Below the pieces are notes generated by a model. The model was not told the DNA's origin. It was given only the letters and a program-made list of their open reading frames with translations, and did no database searches. Made by a program: the position numbers and the translations under genes. Shown piece after piece: positions 1 through 11,798 of a stretch of DNA of 64,000 bases. The stretch's first letter is position 1; each line of letters begins with the position of its first letter. The DNA is from Diphasiastrum complanatum (lineage: Eukaryota > Streptophyta > Lycopodiopsida > Lycopodiales > Lycopodiaceae), in NCBI GenBank assembly GCA_029204225.1, contig CM055104.1, positions 22,257,952 to 22,321,951 on the forward strand, in the 5' to 3' direction.

Positions 1-1090
1 ATCGTCTTCTGAAGTCTCTAGAATTCAATCCTACAACCAGACTACAATGTCTACATTAAAAGAGTAGGAAAAGATTTTGTGATACTGACTATTTTCATGG
101 ATGATTTCCTAATGATAGGAAATTCCTTGATGATGATAAAAGACACAAAGAGTCAGATTTTTGAAAGCTATGAAATCACAGATCTTGGAAAAGCAACAAA
201 ATGCCTCGGGCTGGAGATCAGAAGAGATCGAAAAAAGGGCGAAATACACTTGAGTCAGTTTATATATGCCAGAAAGGTGCTCAAGCAGTACCACATGATG
301 GACTGCAAAGAAAAGGCCGTGCCAATGATAGTTAGAGCCAAGCTCATGAAGCAGGATTGCCCAAAAACGGAAGAGAAAAAACAGAAGATGGCAGGTATAC
401 CCTACCAAAACTTAATCTATAGTCTGATGTATCTCACAATTTGTACCAGACTCGATCTAACTTTTTCTGTTTACGCCTTGAGCCAATTCTCTTCCAATCC
501 TGGCTTGGCACATTGGCAAATGGCAAAACGAATCCTACAGTATTTGAAGGGTACTCAAAATATTAGATTAACCTACAGAGCTGAAAAAGAAGAAAAAATA
601 TTCAAGCTGCACCACTACAGTGATGCAGACGAGCTGCAAAGATGACAGCAAGTCATTACTAGAGGATGTACAATAGCGTGCGGAGCTGGAATCAGCTAGA
701 TATGCAAAAAGCAAACCTTGGTGGCTCAATCCTCTTGCGAAGCTGTATATGTCACAACTTCAAGGGTGGCGAATGAGGTAGTGTGGCTGCAAATGATGCT
801 GGAGGCAATCGAGATACCACAAAAAGGGCCAAGCACGATGATGATGGACTCTCAGAGTGCCATCTATCTGTCCCAGGGACTTGTCTTCCATTCAAAGACA
901 AAACACATACCTCTGAAGTACCATCACATTTGACATTTAATCTCAAAAGGAGAGCTTTAGGTCTAGTATATAAAATCAGAAGACATGATTGCAGATATGC
1001 TCACGAAGCCGCTTGACAAGCCACTCTTTGCCAATCAAAGAAAGGCAATTGGATTGAACGTGCAAAGCTGCAAGGTTCAAGAGGGAGCAT
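1..1090 (+). pseudogene. Ty1/copia reverse transcriptase C-terminus and RNase H, decayed
   Basis: Three successive reading frames together give the last third of a copia polyprotein. The RT catalytic box appears as FMDDFL (usual form YVDDLL) at about 97-114. It is followed by the connection region (DLGKATKCLGLEI) and a TRLDL motif at about 448-462. RNase H follows in a shifted frame from 718 (SSCEAVYV, where SSTEAEYV is usual) and ends with ADMLTKPLDKPLF at about 988-1026. A purine-rich stretch GAGGGAG near 1080 could be the polypurine tract. At least two frame changes (about 640-720 and 930-985) and a stop at 643-645 make it non-functional. The 5' part lies outside the window. The copia assignment is firm; no LTR could be delimited. 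Confidence 0.85.
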
Positions 1091-1109
1091 TAGAGGAGTT
1101 CCTAGTAGA

Positions 1110-1545
1110 TGAGATATACTTAGGACTCTTTTGGCCATCTTCCAATGTGATACAAGAGGATATTGCATATATTGGCTTAACTTTCCAATACTATAACTAA
1201 GATCAGGTCTAGTTATAGTCAAATAAATTAAGGAGCCTATAAGCCTTCTATAGAGAGTGATGTCCTCAAAGGATGTTTCATCACCACTTATAGATGCTTT
1301 TACATTTTCCTCCATTGGAATCTCAATGCCTTTACAATTCTTCATTCCGAATCTATCTAGGATGGATGTACCATATTTAGATTGACATATGAAGCTAAAA
1401 TTCAATCCTCTTATGACTTCTATTCCTAGAATGAAGTGCAATAGGCCGAGATCAACCATCCTAAACTCTTTAGATAGAGCAATCTTAACATCTCTTCTTC
1501 CATCTAGATTATTTTCACTTAAGATTGTGTCATCAGCATACAATA
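1110..1545 (-). pseudogene. Ty1/copia reverse transcriptase fragment, opposite strand
   Basis: Read on the minus strand from 1543, this is the copia RT region from the catalytic YADD box (residues 2-5 of the open frame) through VDLGLLHFILGIEV, the TRPDLSYSIG motif and SHWKMAKRVL, which normally precedes RNase H. Similarity stops at about 1110, where it meets the 3' end of the plus-strand copia fragment. The two fragments therefore lie tail to tail. The rest of the open frame down to 1001 is a shadow of the opposite strand. The upstream half of RT is missing, so this is a truncated relic. It differs in sequence from the plus-strand copy and is probably from another copia lineage. Confidence 0.8.
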
Positions 1546-1559
1546 CTTTTGTGCCATAG

Positions 1560-2135
1560 CTCCACTTTGGTGATCTCCTCCTTTGCCATGTTTACACTCT
1601 CCATTGCCACATTTGCATCTACTTTAAAAAATCTACCTTTGTAGAACGTAGGATTCGAGTTCTTGATAGATCCTATATCCAAGATGAGCTAGCATTGCCA
1701 ATAAAGGACCGAAATCAGGCCGTAGGTGTGCCAATTGACAGGCGGGACACACCACCATTATATTGCAAAATCAAATTAGAGAAGTAGGAGAAACCTTCTG
1801 TCGGCTACAGGAGGCTGAGCAAAACCAGTGGCCGACAGAATATGTGCTAACATTGTTGTGAAGCGGGTTGTGTGTGAAACGAAATCTCTACAAACATTGG
1901 CGCCAGTTGTCATTGACAATTGTCTTGGCTTTTGATCCAGAACTCGATTTTATCAACTCATCTTTTAGTTCTTGTTCACTTCTGTTTGTGTTGTTTGTTG
2001 TCCTCAATTCATATTCCTCACCAACACACATCCTACATATTTTCTGAGATTGAAATCGCTTCAGAACGCTTCTAATCATTATTCAAATTTGTGCGATCTC
2101 ACAACAGCCTTTTCAGAAATCCACCGCCGCACTGT
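1560..2135. other. No recognisable gene
   Basis: About 575 bases with no ORF that looks coding. A short minus-strand stretch next to the copia RT (about 1560-1650) may be leftover retroelement sequence, but no motif can be named. Confidence 0.4.
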
Positions 2136-2139
2136 TGTT

Positions 2140-3120
2140 TCGCGTTTTTGAAAACCGACGGTCAAAAATAGAATTTATCGAATTTTGCAAGTTTTCGAGT
2201 TTCTCAAGATTTCCTAACTTTCAAGTTTCTCAAGATTCTACAAAGAATTTTCCTTCTGACGTTACATTGTCACTGGCAATCTTCTTGCTTTTATGCTCCA
2301 CGAACTCGTTTATAACAGAAAATCTTCCAGTTCATTCTGTTTTTTTTTGTCTGCTTCTTTTCTTGTCATGCCATTTTTTTCAAGCACGCATTCAATCGTG
2401 TCTCTGAGTTCTGAATTGCATCAGAACACCACCGACAGATGTTAAAAAAAAAAAAACCAACACACTGCTCCCAAACGTTTCTTGAAACCACTCCTCCCTT
2501 GATACGTACCCATCACACTCCATTTTCAAAGAACAATTATATCCGATGATTGCATCTGTCATTTTTTGAATTTCCAAATTTTTAGACTTTTTCAAGTTGT
2601 TTGAATTTGTTGAGTTTTCGAGATTTTCAAGCTTTTTCGGACTTTCAAAAATCCGACAGTTTAACATTTCCATCCGACAGCCATTGAAGCCGACGAGTGC
2701 ATCCGATACTACATCCTCTTTTGCATCCGTTAATCATTTCCATCTGATGCCATCTGTATGCATTGCATCCATAAAAAATTTACATCCGACACTCTGCATT
2801 TGCATCTAACGCTCCTTCTGCATTTGCATCTAACGCTCCCTCTACATTTGCATCCAACGCTCCTTCTACAATTGCATCCGCCAATATCATTTCAATTGCA
2901 TCCGTCACTCCCTTTCAAATTGCATCTGACGGTGTTTTTTGCCACCCTCATCCCCATTTGCATCCGAAGTGCATCCGACGGTTATTGTATTTTTCGAGTT
3001 TCTCAAATTTTTTCCATTTTTCGAGCTTTTCGAGTTTTTTTGGATTTTTGTTATTCCATCCGGCCAATCACTTTTATTTGCATCTAACGCCTTTCTAGTT
3101 GCATCCCACAATGTTTTTTT
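2140..3120. repeat. Degenerate repeat block rich in GCATCCGACG and TTTTCGAG motifs
   Basis: The motif CATCCGACG and variants (CATCCGACA, CATCTAACG, CATCCAACG) recur many times between about 2520 and 3110, interspersed with T-rich stretches such as TTTTCGAGTTT and TTTCAAGTTTTTC. The spacing is irregular except for a regular 24-bp tandem at 2795-2866. The short ORFs here have the repetitive composition expected of translated repeats (for example Leu/His alternation) and are not taken as genes. CpG dinucleotides recur inside the motif, although the block is AT-rich overall. Confidence 0.7.
2795..2866 (+). repeat. 24-bp tandem repeat, three copies plus a partial fourth
   Basis: Three consecutive 24-base units (2795-2818, 2819-2842, 2843-2866) share the core GCATCTAACGCTCC or GCATCCAACGCTCC. 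A partial fourth unit follows from 2867. The units differ by only a few substitutions, so the duplication is more recent than the surrounding degenerate block. Confidence 0.85.
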
Positions 3121-4400
3121 TTAATCCAATGTATTTTCTACTTTAGTAAAACTTTTCAATCCCTTTGAAGTTTTTCCCATTTCTTTGAAGTTTTTTTGAC
3201 TCTTTGTTGTTTTTCGACCCCTTGAAGATTTTTCGACTTTTTGAAAAATTTTCACCCTTTGAAAATTTTTCGACACTTTGAAATTTTTGACCCTTTGACA
3301 TTTTCTACCCCTTTGAAATTTTTTTGACCCGTTGTAGTTTTTCGACCCCCCCTAATTTTTCAACCCTTTGCAATTTTTCGACCCTCCGGTTTTTCGAGAT
3401 TTCGTCATTTTTGGGTTTTTCAATATTTTTTAAATTTCGGGTATTCGAATTTTCCTAATTTTTTGGTTTTTCAAGATTTCCTAATTTTCGAATTTTTCGA
3501 TTTTCGAATTGTTCAGGTTTTTCGAGATTTTATAACTTTTGGATTTTTTTAGATCTTAGCATTTTTCGAGTTGTTTGATTTTTCCGAGTTTGTTCGATTT
3601 TTTCGAGTTTTTTTTATTTATTCCAGGTTTTTGGTTTTTTCGAGTCTTTTGATTTTTTTTTTTTTGATTTTTTCGGGATTTTTGAAATTTAAATTTTTAG
3701 AGTTTTTATATTTTTCGAGTAATTTGGGTTTTTTTTACAAATTTGACTTTTTTTTGAGTTTTTAAATCTTTCGAGTTTTTTTGATTTTTTTTAAAAAAAT
3801 TTCGTTTTTTTTTTTTTTCAAATTTTCAAATTTTTGGAAATTTTTTTTGAGTTTTTCATCAAATTTTTCGAGATTTTCGAATTTTTGATTTTTTCGAGAT
3901 TTTTTTCAAGCCCTTATTTTTTAGAGTCTTTATTTTTTCGATCAATTAATTTTTCGATCCTAGTCATTTTTCAATTCCAGATTTTTTCGATCCTAGATTT
4001 TTTCGAGCCCTTATTTTTTCAAGCCCTTAATTTTTTCGATACCTTAGAATTTTTTCAATCTCTGTTTATTTTTTGAGCCATTGTCATTTTTTTTCACCGG
4101 TTTTGATTTTTCGACCCTCTTATTTTTCGACCATCTTAATTTTTCGACCCACTGGTTTTTCGACCCACTTGCTTTTTCGACCCACCTTATTTTTTCCAAC
4201 CCTTGGTATGTTTTTGGACCGACAATTATTTTCCGACCAACTTAATTTTTTGACCCACAATTATTTTCCAACCGACTTAATTTTTCAACACACATTATTT
4301 TCCAACCCACTTTATTTTTTCGACCCGCTTGATTTTTCGACCTCGTGTATTTTTTTCGATCAAGATAATTTTTTCGACCCTACATATTTTTTTGATTTTG
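3120..4400. repeat. T-rich array of TTTTTCGACCC-type units
   Basis: Nearly 1.3 kb is built from variations on TTTTTCGA followed by a short spacer (ACCC, AGCC, GTTT, ATTT). Periods are roughly 14-20 bases. Early units read TTTCGACCCTTTGAAAATT, the middle is almost pure T broken by CGAG/CGAT, and the last part (about 4080-4390) reads TTTTTCGACCCACTT. One strand is T-rich and the other A-rich throughout. The Phe-rich short ORFs on the plus strand are translated repeat and not genes. I do not recognise a named satellite. Confidence 0.75.
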
Positions 4401-6170
4401 GATTGTACAAATGATTAATTATTACCTCTTGTACCTCGCTCTAATATCATGGCAAAGTATAGTACTTTGGACTTACTTGAGCCTATTAATGACTCACAAG
4501 AGGGATTGATTGATTGATTTACTATTGAATGCAAACTAGACACCAAAAATTGAAATCTAGATTGACAATTCTACATACATCAAGCAAGAGCAATCATAAA
4601 TCATTAATCAAAGTGAAGATCCAGACTCCACATGTGTGGTACAACCTTCAGTACGGCCTGTAGACACAAAATAGTGTTTAGAACACTTAGATTTCCTTTA
4701 GATCCAAAAGGAGACAAAGTAAATTTTTTAAGGCATTACTATGGAGAGTTGATGATACATAGATAGGCTCTTCCCCACCTTGAGTTAGGTGAAAATCCAG
4801 CATGTAATAAGGAAGATAATTGAGTCTTTTTTTTTTTTTTCTAATTTGCCATTCTAGCCTAACCCTTGAGTTTTGCCATGTTGGTGGCTAGATTGATCAA
4901 CCTACTCCATAAATTAAGGGATTTGGTCCTATAATGTAGGAATCATCACCAAAAAAACTTGACCAACCCTATGAACATGATCTAACCTACTCTAGTGTAG
5001 ATTCACACGCGGAACCGTGGCCTCACCCACCAATATACATATTCACGTGGTTTTATTTCGCTAGATTTGCCAATTTTGGCAATTTTTCACATTCAACAGA
5101 TGTTGCTAGTCATAATATGGACTCAAAAGTCATTGTGGATGTTTATGGAAGAAATTTGACAGTGAATAATTTATATACATAGCTAAATGCCATGTTTCAA
5201 TTAACTTATATTAATATCCCACATGTTCTATCATTCTTGATAAAATATGTTCAAGATTGTGCCAATCACAATTGTAAATTCATAGGAGGAAGTAAAAATT
5301 AGCATTGTCGGTGAAGTAGTCATGTGAATCATGGTGTCCGATCTTGGAGAAACACATGCATATGAATCATCAACCATGGCTACAAAAAGTACCAGAACTA
5401 CTAGAAGACAAAGATAGACACATTAGTGACATAGTTGATAGACAAGATAAAGTTATTAATTAGAAGGTAGATAGCCAAAAAAATTACTTCATATTACGTA
5501 GTAAATATTTTTTAAGTAGCCACTTTACAATGAAGCCTATGGATGAATGGAAATATTTTTACTCTATCACTCGAATTTCTTGGAGATTAGTCTTGTGTGT
5601 TGTCGTAATGTTGGTGCACGATATTTCTGGTTGGAACTCTATCATGGGATCTTGGTAGAATGATAAGCTATTATAATCTTTGTAGAGTGTGAATGGATTT
5701 TTGCTTGTGGCTAGATTGATATAAGGCAAACAAGGTATGGATCATTTATTGAGACGGGAGCTAGATTGAGCAAACTAGTTGGAGGCTAGTTGAAGGCAAC
5801 ACATCCAAGAGTGGATTAGCTTGTGTCTTGGACTTTCTATTGTGTGATGCATGTTTTCTTCAAAAAATTCATTGCATATCGATGAGTATGTTTCAAAATG
5901 AAAATGTTATAGGAAACATTTGCAACATAGAAAAATTAGCATCTACTTAATGAAAGAGATACAAACTCAATAAGAACTTGATCAAACATCAAAAATAAGA
6001 TGAAATGAAGTTGTTTTTTGTACAAAAATAGTAAGCTAATGTATTTTACACGTGTGGATCCGAATATAGTAAAAAATGAGCATTCTACACACAAGATTGC
6101 AAGATATCACCAATATAGTGCACCAATGGATAGATGAACCCAAAAGAACTCATGTATAAGCATGAAATGA
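4400..6170. other. No recognisable gene
   Basis: About 1.8 kb without coding-like frames on either strand. It contains a short poly-T run near 4827 and otherwise ordinary AT-rich plant intergenic sequence. I see no LTR, retroelement motif or tRNA-like element that I can defend. Confidence 0.4.
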
Positions 6171-6173
6171 GAC

Positions 6174-6303
<130 letters not shown>

Positions 6304-6435
6304 TCTTCCCACATGTGTACATCCATATGTAGCAGATCCATGTCTCATTAATGACCTTGGTTTCCCTCCATATCAAAAACCCTACCAATAATGTGGCCTA
6401 GATTCAATGTCTCCAACATTCAAATTTGAATATAC

Positions 6436-6830
6436 TTGGATCATGTATCTATTCTGAACATGCTTAGACAATCTCTAGTACTTGATCTCGATTGTCTAGA
6501 CAAAAAAAATCAATCTACCAGTCTGTCAAAGTTGCAAGGAAAGCATACTAGGATTCCATTCAAATCAATTCATCAACATGTAGCTAAAGACATAGTAGAC
6601 ATTGTTCATTTAGAATTATGCGGCCCAATGCAAACCTTATCGTTGGTAGGTGCAAGATTCTTTATTACATTTACTGACGAGTTTTTGAAAAGAACAATAG
6701 TGTATTTTATGAAGTGTAGATCAGAGGCATTCAATCTCTTCAAAACATTCAAGGAGCGTGTTGAAAATGAAACTAGTAAGATAATTAAGGCATTGAGAAA
6801 TGATAAATGTAGAGAATACATCTCAACCTT
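6436..6830 (+). pseudogene. Ty1/copia GAG-pre-integrase and integrase fragment
   Basis: The translated frame shows the end of the GAG-pre-integrase domain (LGKHTRIPFKS-type sequence at about 6535-6570). The integrase core follows: the first catalytic Asp is replaced (VHLELCGPMQT; VHSDICGPMQT is seen in a related copy at 62140), then FITFTDEFLKRTIVYF and IKALRNDK. Here NDK/CREYIS replaces the usual NNGGEYIS around the second catalytic Asp. Similarity stops near 6830, about 70 bases before a TA microsatellite. No LTR is attached. It is related to the copia copies at 61545-62215 and 62690-64000. Confidence 0.85.
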
Positions 6831-6897
6831 GATAGTGACAACCATGATCGCCGCCAAGATCCATATCGGAGAACATAACTCAACACATCTATACATT

Positions 6898-6900
<3 letters not shown>

Positions 6901-6946
<46 letters not shown>
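6901..6946 (+). repeat. (AT)n microsatellite
   Basis: A 46-base AT dinucleotide run close to the broken end of a copia integrase fragment. Confidence 0.98.
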
Positions 6947-6949
<3 letters not shown>

Positions 6950-7384
6950 TAAATGTATAGTTAAGTAAGAAGCATTGAGATATAGATCTAGTGATACAAG
7001 ATCAATTAGTTCAAGATAGAGAATCTATACAAGCATTCGAGGATCTTCACATAATCAAACTAGCATAGTGAATGAGATAGCTTTGAGTATGCGATTATCA
7101 TCGCTATTGTTTTGTACTCGTCATTCAGCTGACTATGTACTTGACACTTCTCTGAATCTAATCAAATGTCTTATTGCATTCAGAGTTATTGCGTCAGTAT
7201 GAATGTCTTTTTCTTTGATTAATTGTTCTAGAATTTTTGTCACTTAACTTTCGTATAGAATCATTTGAAACTCTGTTTTGGACTTGGCAAACACCTCTAT
7301 CCATAAATTGTCCATAAAGTTGGAATCCTTGTCAAACACATTGGACTTCAAAAGTCCACGCAACCTAGCCACATTCTACTTGTG

Positions 7385-7885
7385 GAGCTATGACATTCAT
7401 GGAGAACCTATCTACCACTACCATGATGGAGTTAGGTCCGGCTTGGGTCCCGGATAGACCAACAATAAAATCCATAGAGCCTTCTTTTCCACTTTCTTGT
7501 AGGATGTAGCAAGCCTGAAGGACTTACTCTCTTGGCCTTGTTCACGTGACAAGCCTTGCAACACTGGAAATACTCTATTATGTCTCTCTATAATCATGGC
7601 CAAAAATAGTCTTATCAATACCAAGGTGCCCTACATAGGGACTATCATGGCATTCATGAAGTATCTACGACAAAGATCCTTCACGATATTTTCCTTTTCT
7701 CTTTGAAGGAAATTTTTGAATGAAATTCCTGCATTAGTTCGGTCCACAGAGCTTGGTGGCTCTTCAAGTTTGGATGAGTGCAAAATTACTTTAAATGTTT
7801 ATATAGTGGTCTATGTACGCATAAAACTCAACGTTATACAAATAATGTCGTCACACCTTGAGTGCATGTATGATCACATACAGCT
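7385..7885 (-). pseudogene. Ty3/gypsy RNase H to integrase fragment
   Basis: Frames on the minus strand, read from 7880 downward, give a gypsy RNase H tail (IIHALKV-RHYLYNVEF, with a stop replacing the usual Trp). The integrase zinc finger follows: HDSPYVGHLGIDKT at about 7650-7610, then CKACHVNKAKRV and SGLLHP. The start of the integrase core (SMDFIVGLSGTQAGPNSI, then VVVDRFS) carries the first catalytic Asp. The frame changes several times and about 30 residues between RNase H and the zinc finger are missing. It ends at about 7385 without the rest of the core. It is a clear relic of a gypsy element of the type whose zinc finger reads HDSPxAGHxG. Confidence 0.85.
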
Positions 7886-7889
7886 CTTG

Positions 7890-10800
7890 AGAGCGTGTGA
7901 AATATCTTGGTTGAACTAGTGTCAACTCTTGAGCGTGGAATATCTTTGTGAAATAAAAGTGTTCATAAAGTCTCATGGATTATATAACCTGCCATAAGGA
8001 AGAGGTGGTCCCCATGTCAAATCATGAATGGTCCCCACTTGGAGAAGTAGATAGACAATGGGGATTCCCCAAAGCTGGGCAGAACGAGATAAGTCATAGG
8101 TGGTTGCCACTTAGGGAGGGAGGGAAGAAGGAAGAGATAGAGTCAAACTTGCCATTTTGGGTAGAATCACTCATCCTTCAACAGATTCCCTACTTACCTT
8201 CCCACTAGATCCACAGTGGAGAATCCATTATTACCTAGTACATATAGACCTATTGCAAGAAAGAATAGATTAGTGCAACCACAAATGAGACAGACTGATG
8301 ATCACCTCATATAGAGTTAATGCCAGAAAGAATAGATGAGATTCAGATCCAATTTTCAGGACACCAAGAACTTTTTGTTTTGTTTTGTAAAATGCATCTA
8401 TTCAATGCAATTATGTGTGAAAGGAACTTTGGATCGAGGAGACATTTTTATTGATCAAGCTATAAGAACAGGTAGTAAATTTAAAAGGACTATGATATGT
8501 TGGCAGAGCAAGGTAAGATGCTGTCAGGATAGTTGGATGCCCCAAATGCACTGCAGATCTCTGCAGCACACCTCATTGATTCCACTTCATGCACCACTAG
8601 ACTTACAGGGCACACAACAGATCTCAGTCATTCAGGTTGAGATTCCAATCAACAGTGAAGAAAAAATGAGAAGAGAACGACCATTGTTGCCATGCTTGCC
8701 CGAGATTCCAATCAACAGTGAAGAAAAAATGAGAAGAGAACGACCATTGTTGCCATGCTTGCCCAAGTATAAGCGTGCTCCTCACGACCTTTCCACGCTG
8801 TAGGCAGCATTCAAAACATGAACTAATGGTAGCAGATGACAACGCGGAGGAGATTGTTATCAATCCCTAGGATATTGCAGGAGAAATTACTAAGGATTGT
8901 GCTTATGAATCCATTGGCATCCTAGCATAATCCAGATATGCCTACATGCATTCACACCATCCTCTTGCATCTTTGTGCCAGATTTAAATCAATGTTGGCA
9001 CAGCTGACATTTGCTTTGTAATGTTCAAGTTCTCAAAGCACAAATCCTGCTGCAAACTTTGAGTTGGATCTCTGTTACACCAAACAACTTCCAAAGTGAA
9101 AAACTGTAATGAAGGCTGGGTACGAGTTTTTATGTTACAAATTTTGAAAGACTTCAGAAGCGAAAGTACCTGCTAAAAGCTGAATCGAGTCTTTTAGCTC
9201 CTATGGCACCCAATAGTGATAGTAGGCTTTGCTCATTCTGGTTTGAGAACTGGGCTGTTGCAGATAAGATGAAAGCAGTTAGCTTGAGTAGTTGCTTGCA
9301 TCTACAGGCAATCAGGAATATAAATCGTGGTTTGGAGATTCGTCCTCAGACAGCAGTGATGCAAACAAAATGTCGTGCACATACATATCTCAGCCTCCAT
9401 TGAAGAATTGATAGCAGGTGTCAGTTACCTCTCTTCCCAAACGAGTGCATTTCTTTCCTCCTGAAAGTTCTTGTGTGTCAGACCTTCTTTGATGGCCTCC
9501 CGTCAGTTTCTTGCGTGAAATCTGGCACACTGTTTCTGGTTGCTCTCGCAGATGCATTCAATCTGAGGTGAATGATATCACTCAACTCGAAAATTTTCTA
9601 TTCCCTGAGTAGTTCTCAGATGACCAACTTTCCGGTGCAGTCTTTGTACCCTCTTGGGCTTTTATTCTGGTCCATACTTCTTATCTAAACTCGAGTGTCC
9701 ATCATATTGATGTGACAGAGATTAATTTTTTATGAGTGGTGGTGGAAAATATCTCTTAGAGCACACGTGTTTGCTCATCCATTGTTCAAACATGACTTCA
9801 AAGATCAAATAAATCTGTTCTTTTTGGGCTGCTCATCTGGTTAAGATGGATTCTTTGAATGCAGTGCATAGCTCGTAACTGTTAGCTTGTGCTCATAAAT
9901 AGGATCTTTGGAACTCTCAACTTTTTAATCCCATAAAGTAATCCCATCTGTTTAGATAATCCACCATTGTAAAGACCATCAGCATCATTCATCACTCCTT
10001 ATCCCCCAAGATTTGGACCTACAGACAATCTGGTCTTTTGATTGCCTGGTGCAATGAGTCCATTTATGCCAATTTATTCTCTGCATATAGAAAGATATGC
10101 AACTTCATTGCACCATTTGTGTCCAAGATTCTATAGATATCTCCACTTTGAATACAACAATCCCAAATTTTTTGTGGTTACTTTGCAGCACGTCGGTCAT
10201 CTTGGCAGAAGCAGGATTTTGACAGACATTGCTTGCAGGTAATTAGCCCCAAATCCTTTGGCTTGCTCCTGATCTTCATTCTAGCATGACAATTTGCATC
10301 TGACATTATTTGTCCTGACTGATTTCTAACTAGTTGATAAATGTCCACCCACTAACTTCCCATCGTTTTTACTTCTTTAGGCCTTGTCATCCAGTACTGA
10401 CTGCTCTATAGCAGTCCAATCAATACTATGCACATAACTTTTGGTGAATTTCCTTAACAACTCCATTTATCTGTTGGTCTTCATGCGCAAGCTCTGGCAA
10501 GCCTCGTGATCTTGGTTCCACCTAAAATTTCTGCTCCTAATCTGATAATCAAACGTCTGTCAGTTTCTCAGCATCAAATAGCACACGAAAACTAGCCTAC
10601 TTTCGGTTAGAAGATACCATGATATTTCTTCAAATATTTGCGATGGCAAATCCTTGCACATGAGATTGAATGGATCGGCTGGCTTAACTATTAAGTGAAG
10701 CACAAGCAGGATATTCACTAAATCTTAAAAAAGTTTTCACTCATCTTCACGGATGAAGATGCTTAAATAGGAGAGCTTCAGCTATAAAACTCTGATTAGC

Positions 10801-11440
10801 CACAGCTCAAGCGCATAAATATACTAAACAGCTTATATTCAGGATGACTTATAGAATGTTTATGTTTTAAATGCTGGCTATCCGTTGGGCAAATCTGCGA
10901 GTCTATCTAGGATCTGCACATGTGACCTTATACTTTCTTTTTAAGTAGCCGTTGTTCGTGCTCCAAAGTCCTACTCCAAATGACTCATTTCGTGTCTGTT
11001 GGCTCTTGGGATGTTCTGATCTGAGTGGAGTTTGCAATGACGTCAGTGGTGATGACTGGATGCATAAGTTCTGGAATAAGAGTGATCTCATGTATGTTGA
11101 AGTGCAGTCTCTTGTGCTGGTGAAGCACACATAGACAGGTTATCTACAGCAAGTATTTACTAATAAGAATCAGGCTACATGTCTATAGAATAGAGCAAAG
11201 CCAATGGAAAGAAGCGCCACCTGATGGTGAGTTTTTCAGAAGAGACTTCATCAATTGGTGCTTGGACAAATGTATGCTCGCTAGATTCTAGAAAGAGCAG
11301 TGCATTTTGGAGAACGTAAGTTCAAAAACTAAATCTGGTGCATACAACTTACAAGGCCAAGCTTTCCCTCCATAGGTCTACGAACTTCCGGTGCATTGGT
11401 TGGATAACTATTCTGCAACAAGCTTAATTTATTCAATCGG
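7890..11440. other. Unique-looking non-coding stretch downstream of the host gene
   Basis: About 3.5 kb without transposon protein motifs. Base composition is more even than in the repeats. Since the minus-strand gene beginning at 13172 ends its first coding exon at a splice donor (11799), this stretch is where its introns, later exons or 3' UTR would lie. I could not place any further exon with confidence. The plus-strand ORF 8336-8803 contains a 63-bp duplication but no recognisable domain, and is not called as a gene. Confidence 0.4.
8639..8764 (+). repeat. 63-bp tandem duplication
   Basis: The segment beginning GAGATTCCAATCAACAGTG at 8639 is repeated without change at 8702, a period of exactly 63 bases (21 codons, so it keeps frame in either direction). 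Identical copies point to a recent slippage or unequal exchange event in otherwise unique DNA. Confidence 0.95.
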
Positions 11441-11445
11441 CATGT

Positions 11446-11570
11446 GTGGTGTGTGGCGTAGTGGGTTTAGATTGAGCCTTCTCAGCCAGGTTCACTTCCC
11501 TACCCAGGCGCGGGCAGATACCTGGGATGAAGGCCTATTATAATCCTTCTTTAGGGGTGAGGCTCGAGCT
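11446..11570 (+). mobile_element. SINE-like (tRNA-derived) candidate
   Basis: A box-A-like TGGCGTAGTGGG (11454-11465) and a box-B-like GGTTCACTTCCC (11489-11500) lie 35 bases apart, the spacing of an internal RNA polymerase III promoter. A body with CCCAGGCGCGGGCAGATACC and GGCCTATTATAATCC follows, ending at about 11570. No poly-A/T tail or target-site duplication could be fixed, and there is no second copy in the window to compare. It lies in the presumed first intron, or just downstream of the first coding exon, of the host gene on the other strand. It may equally be a chance match. Confidence 0.4.
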
Positions 11571-11798
11571 TATTCATGGCGTGCTCTGCATCCGATTTTC
11601 TCAGAAGAGCGAGCTGGGCATGTACATTGCTTACTTTCATGTCCATTACTTTCATATACTCCATGAGGTTGGTTTGGATGCTACAAGCTGGTGTATTTGA
11701 CGAAAAGAAAATATGCAATCAAACCGGAAAGCCACCTTTGCCTAGCCAGCTTTCAGATTCAACAGGTACAAAAATTAATTAATTGATCATCAACTAAC

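Noticed and set aside
2135-4414. Phe-, Leu- and His-rich ORFs
   Set aside because: Composition follows the degenerate T-rich and CATCC repeats; no start context or domain.
8336-8803. 155-codon plus-strand ORF with a duplicated 21-residue block
   Set aside because: No domain; the duplication is a DNA-level tandem and the ORF lies in a probable intron or downstream region of the minus-strand gene.
11576-11782. Second exon of the host gene between 11580 and 11780
   Set aside because: Acceptor-like AG sites exist on the minus strand, but none gives a convincing in-phase continuation from the donor at 11799.
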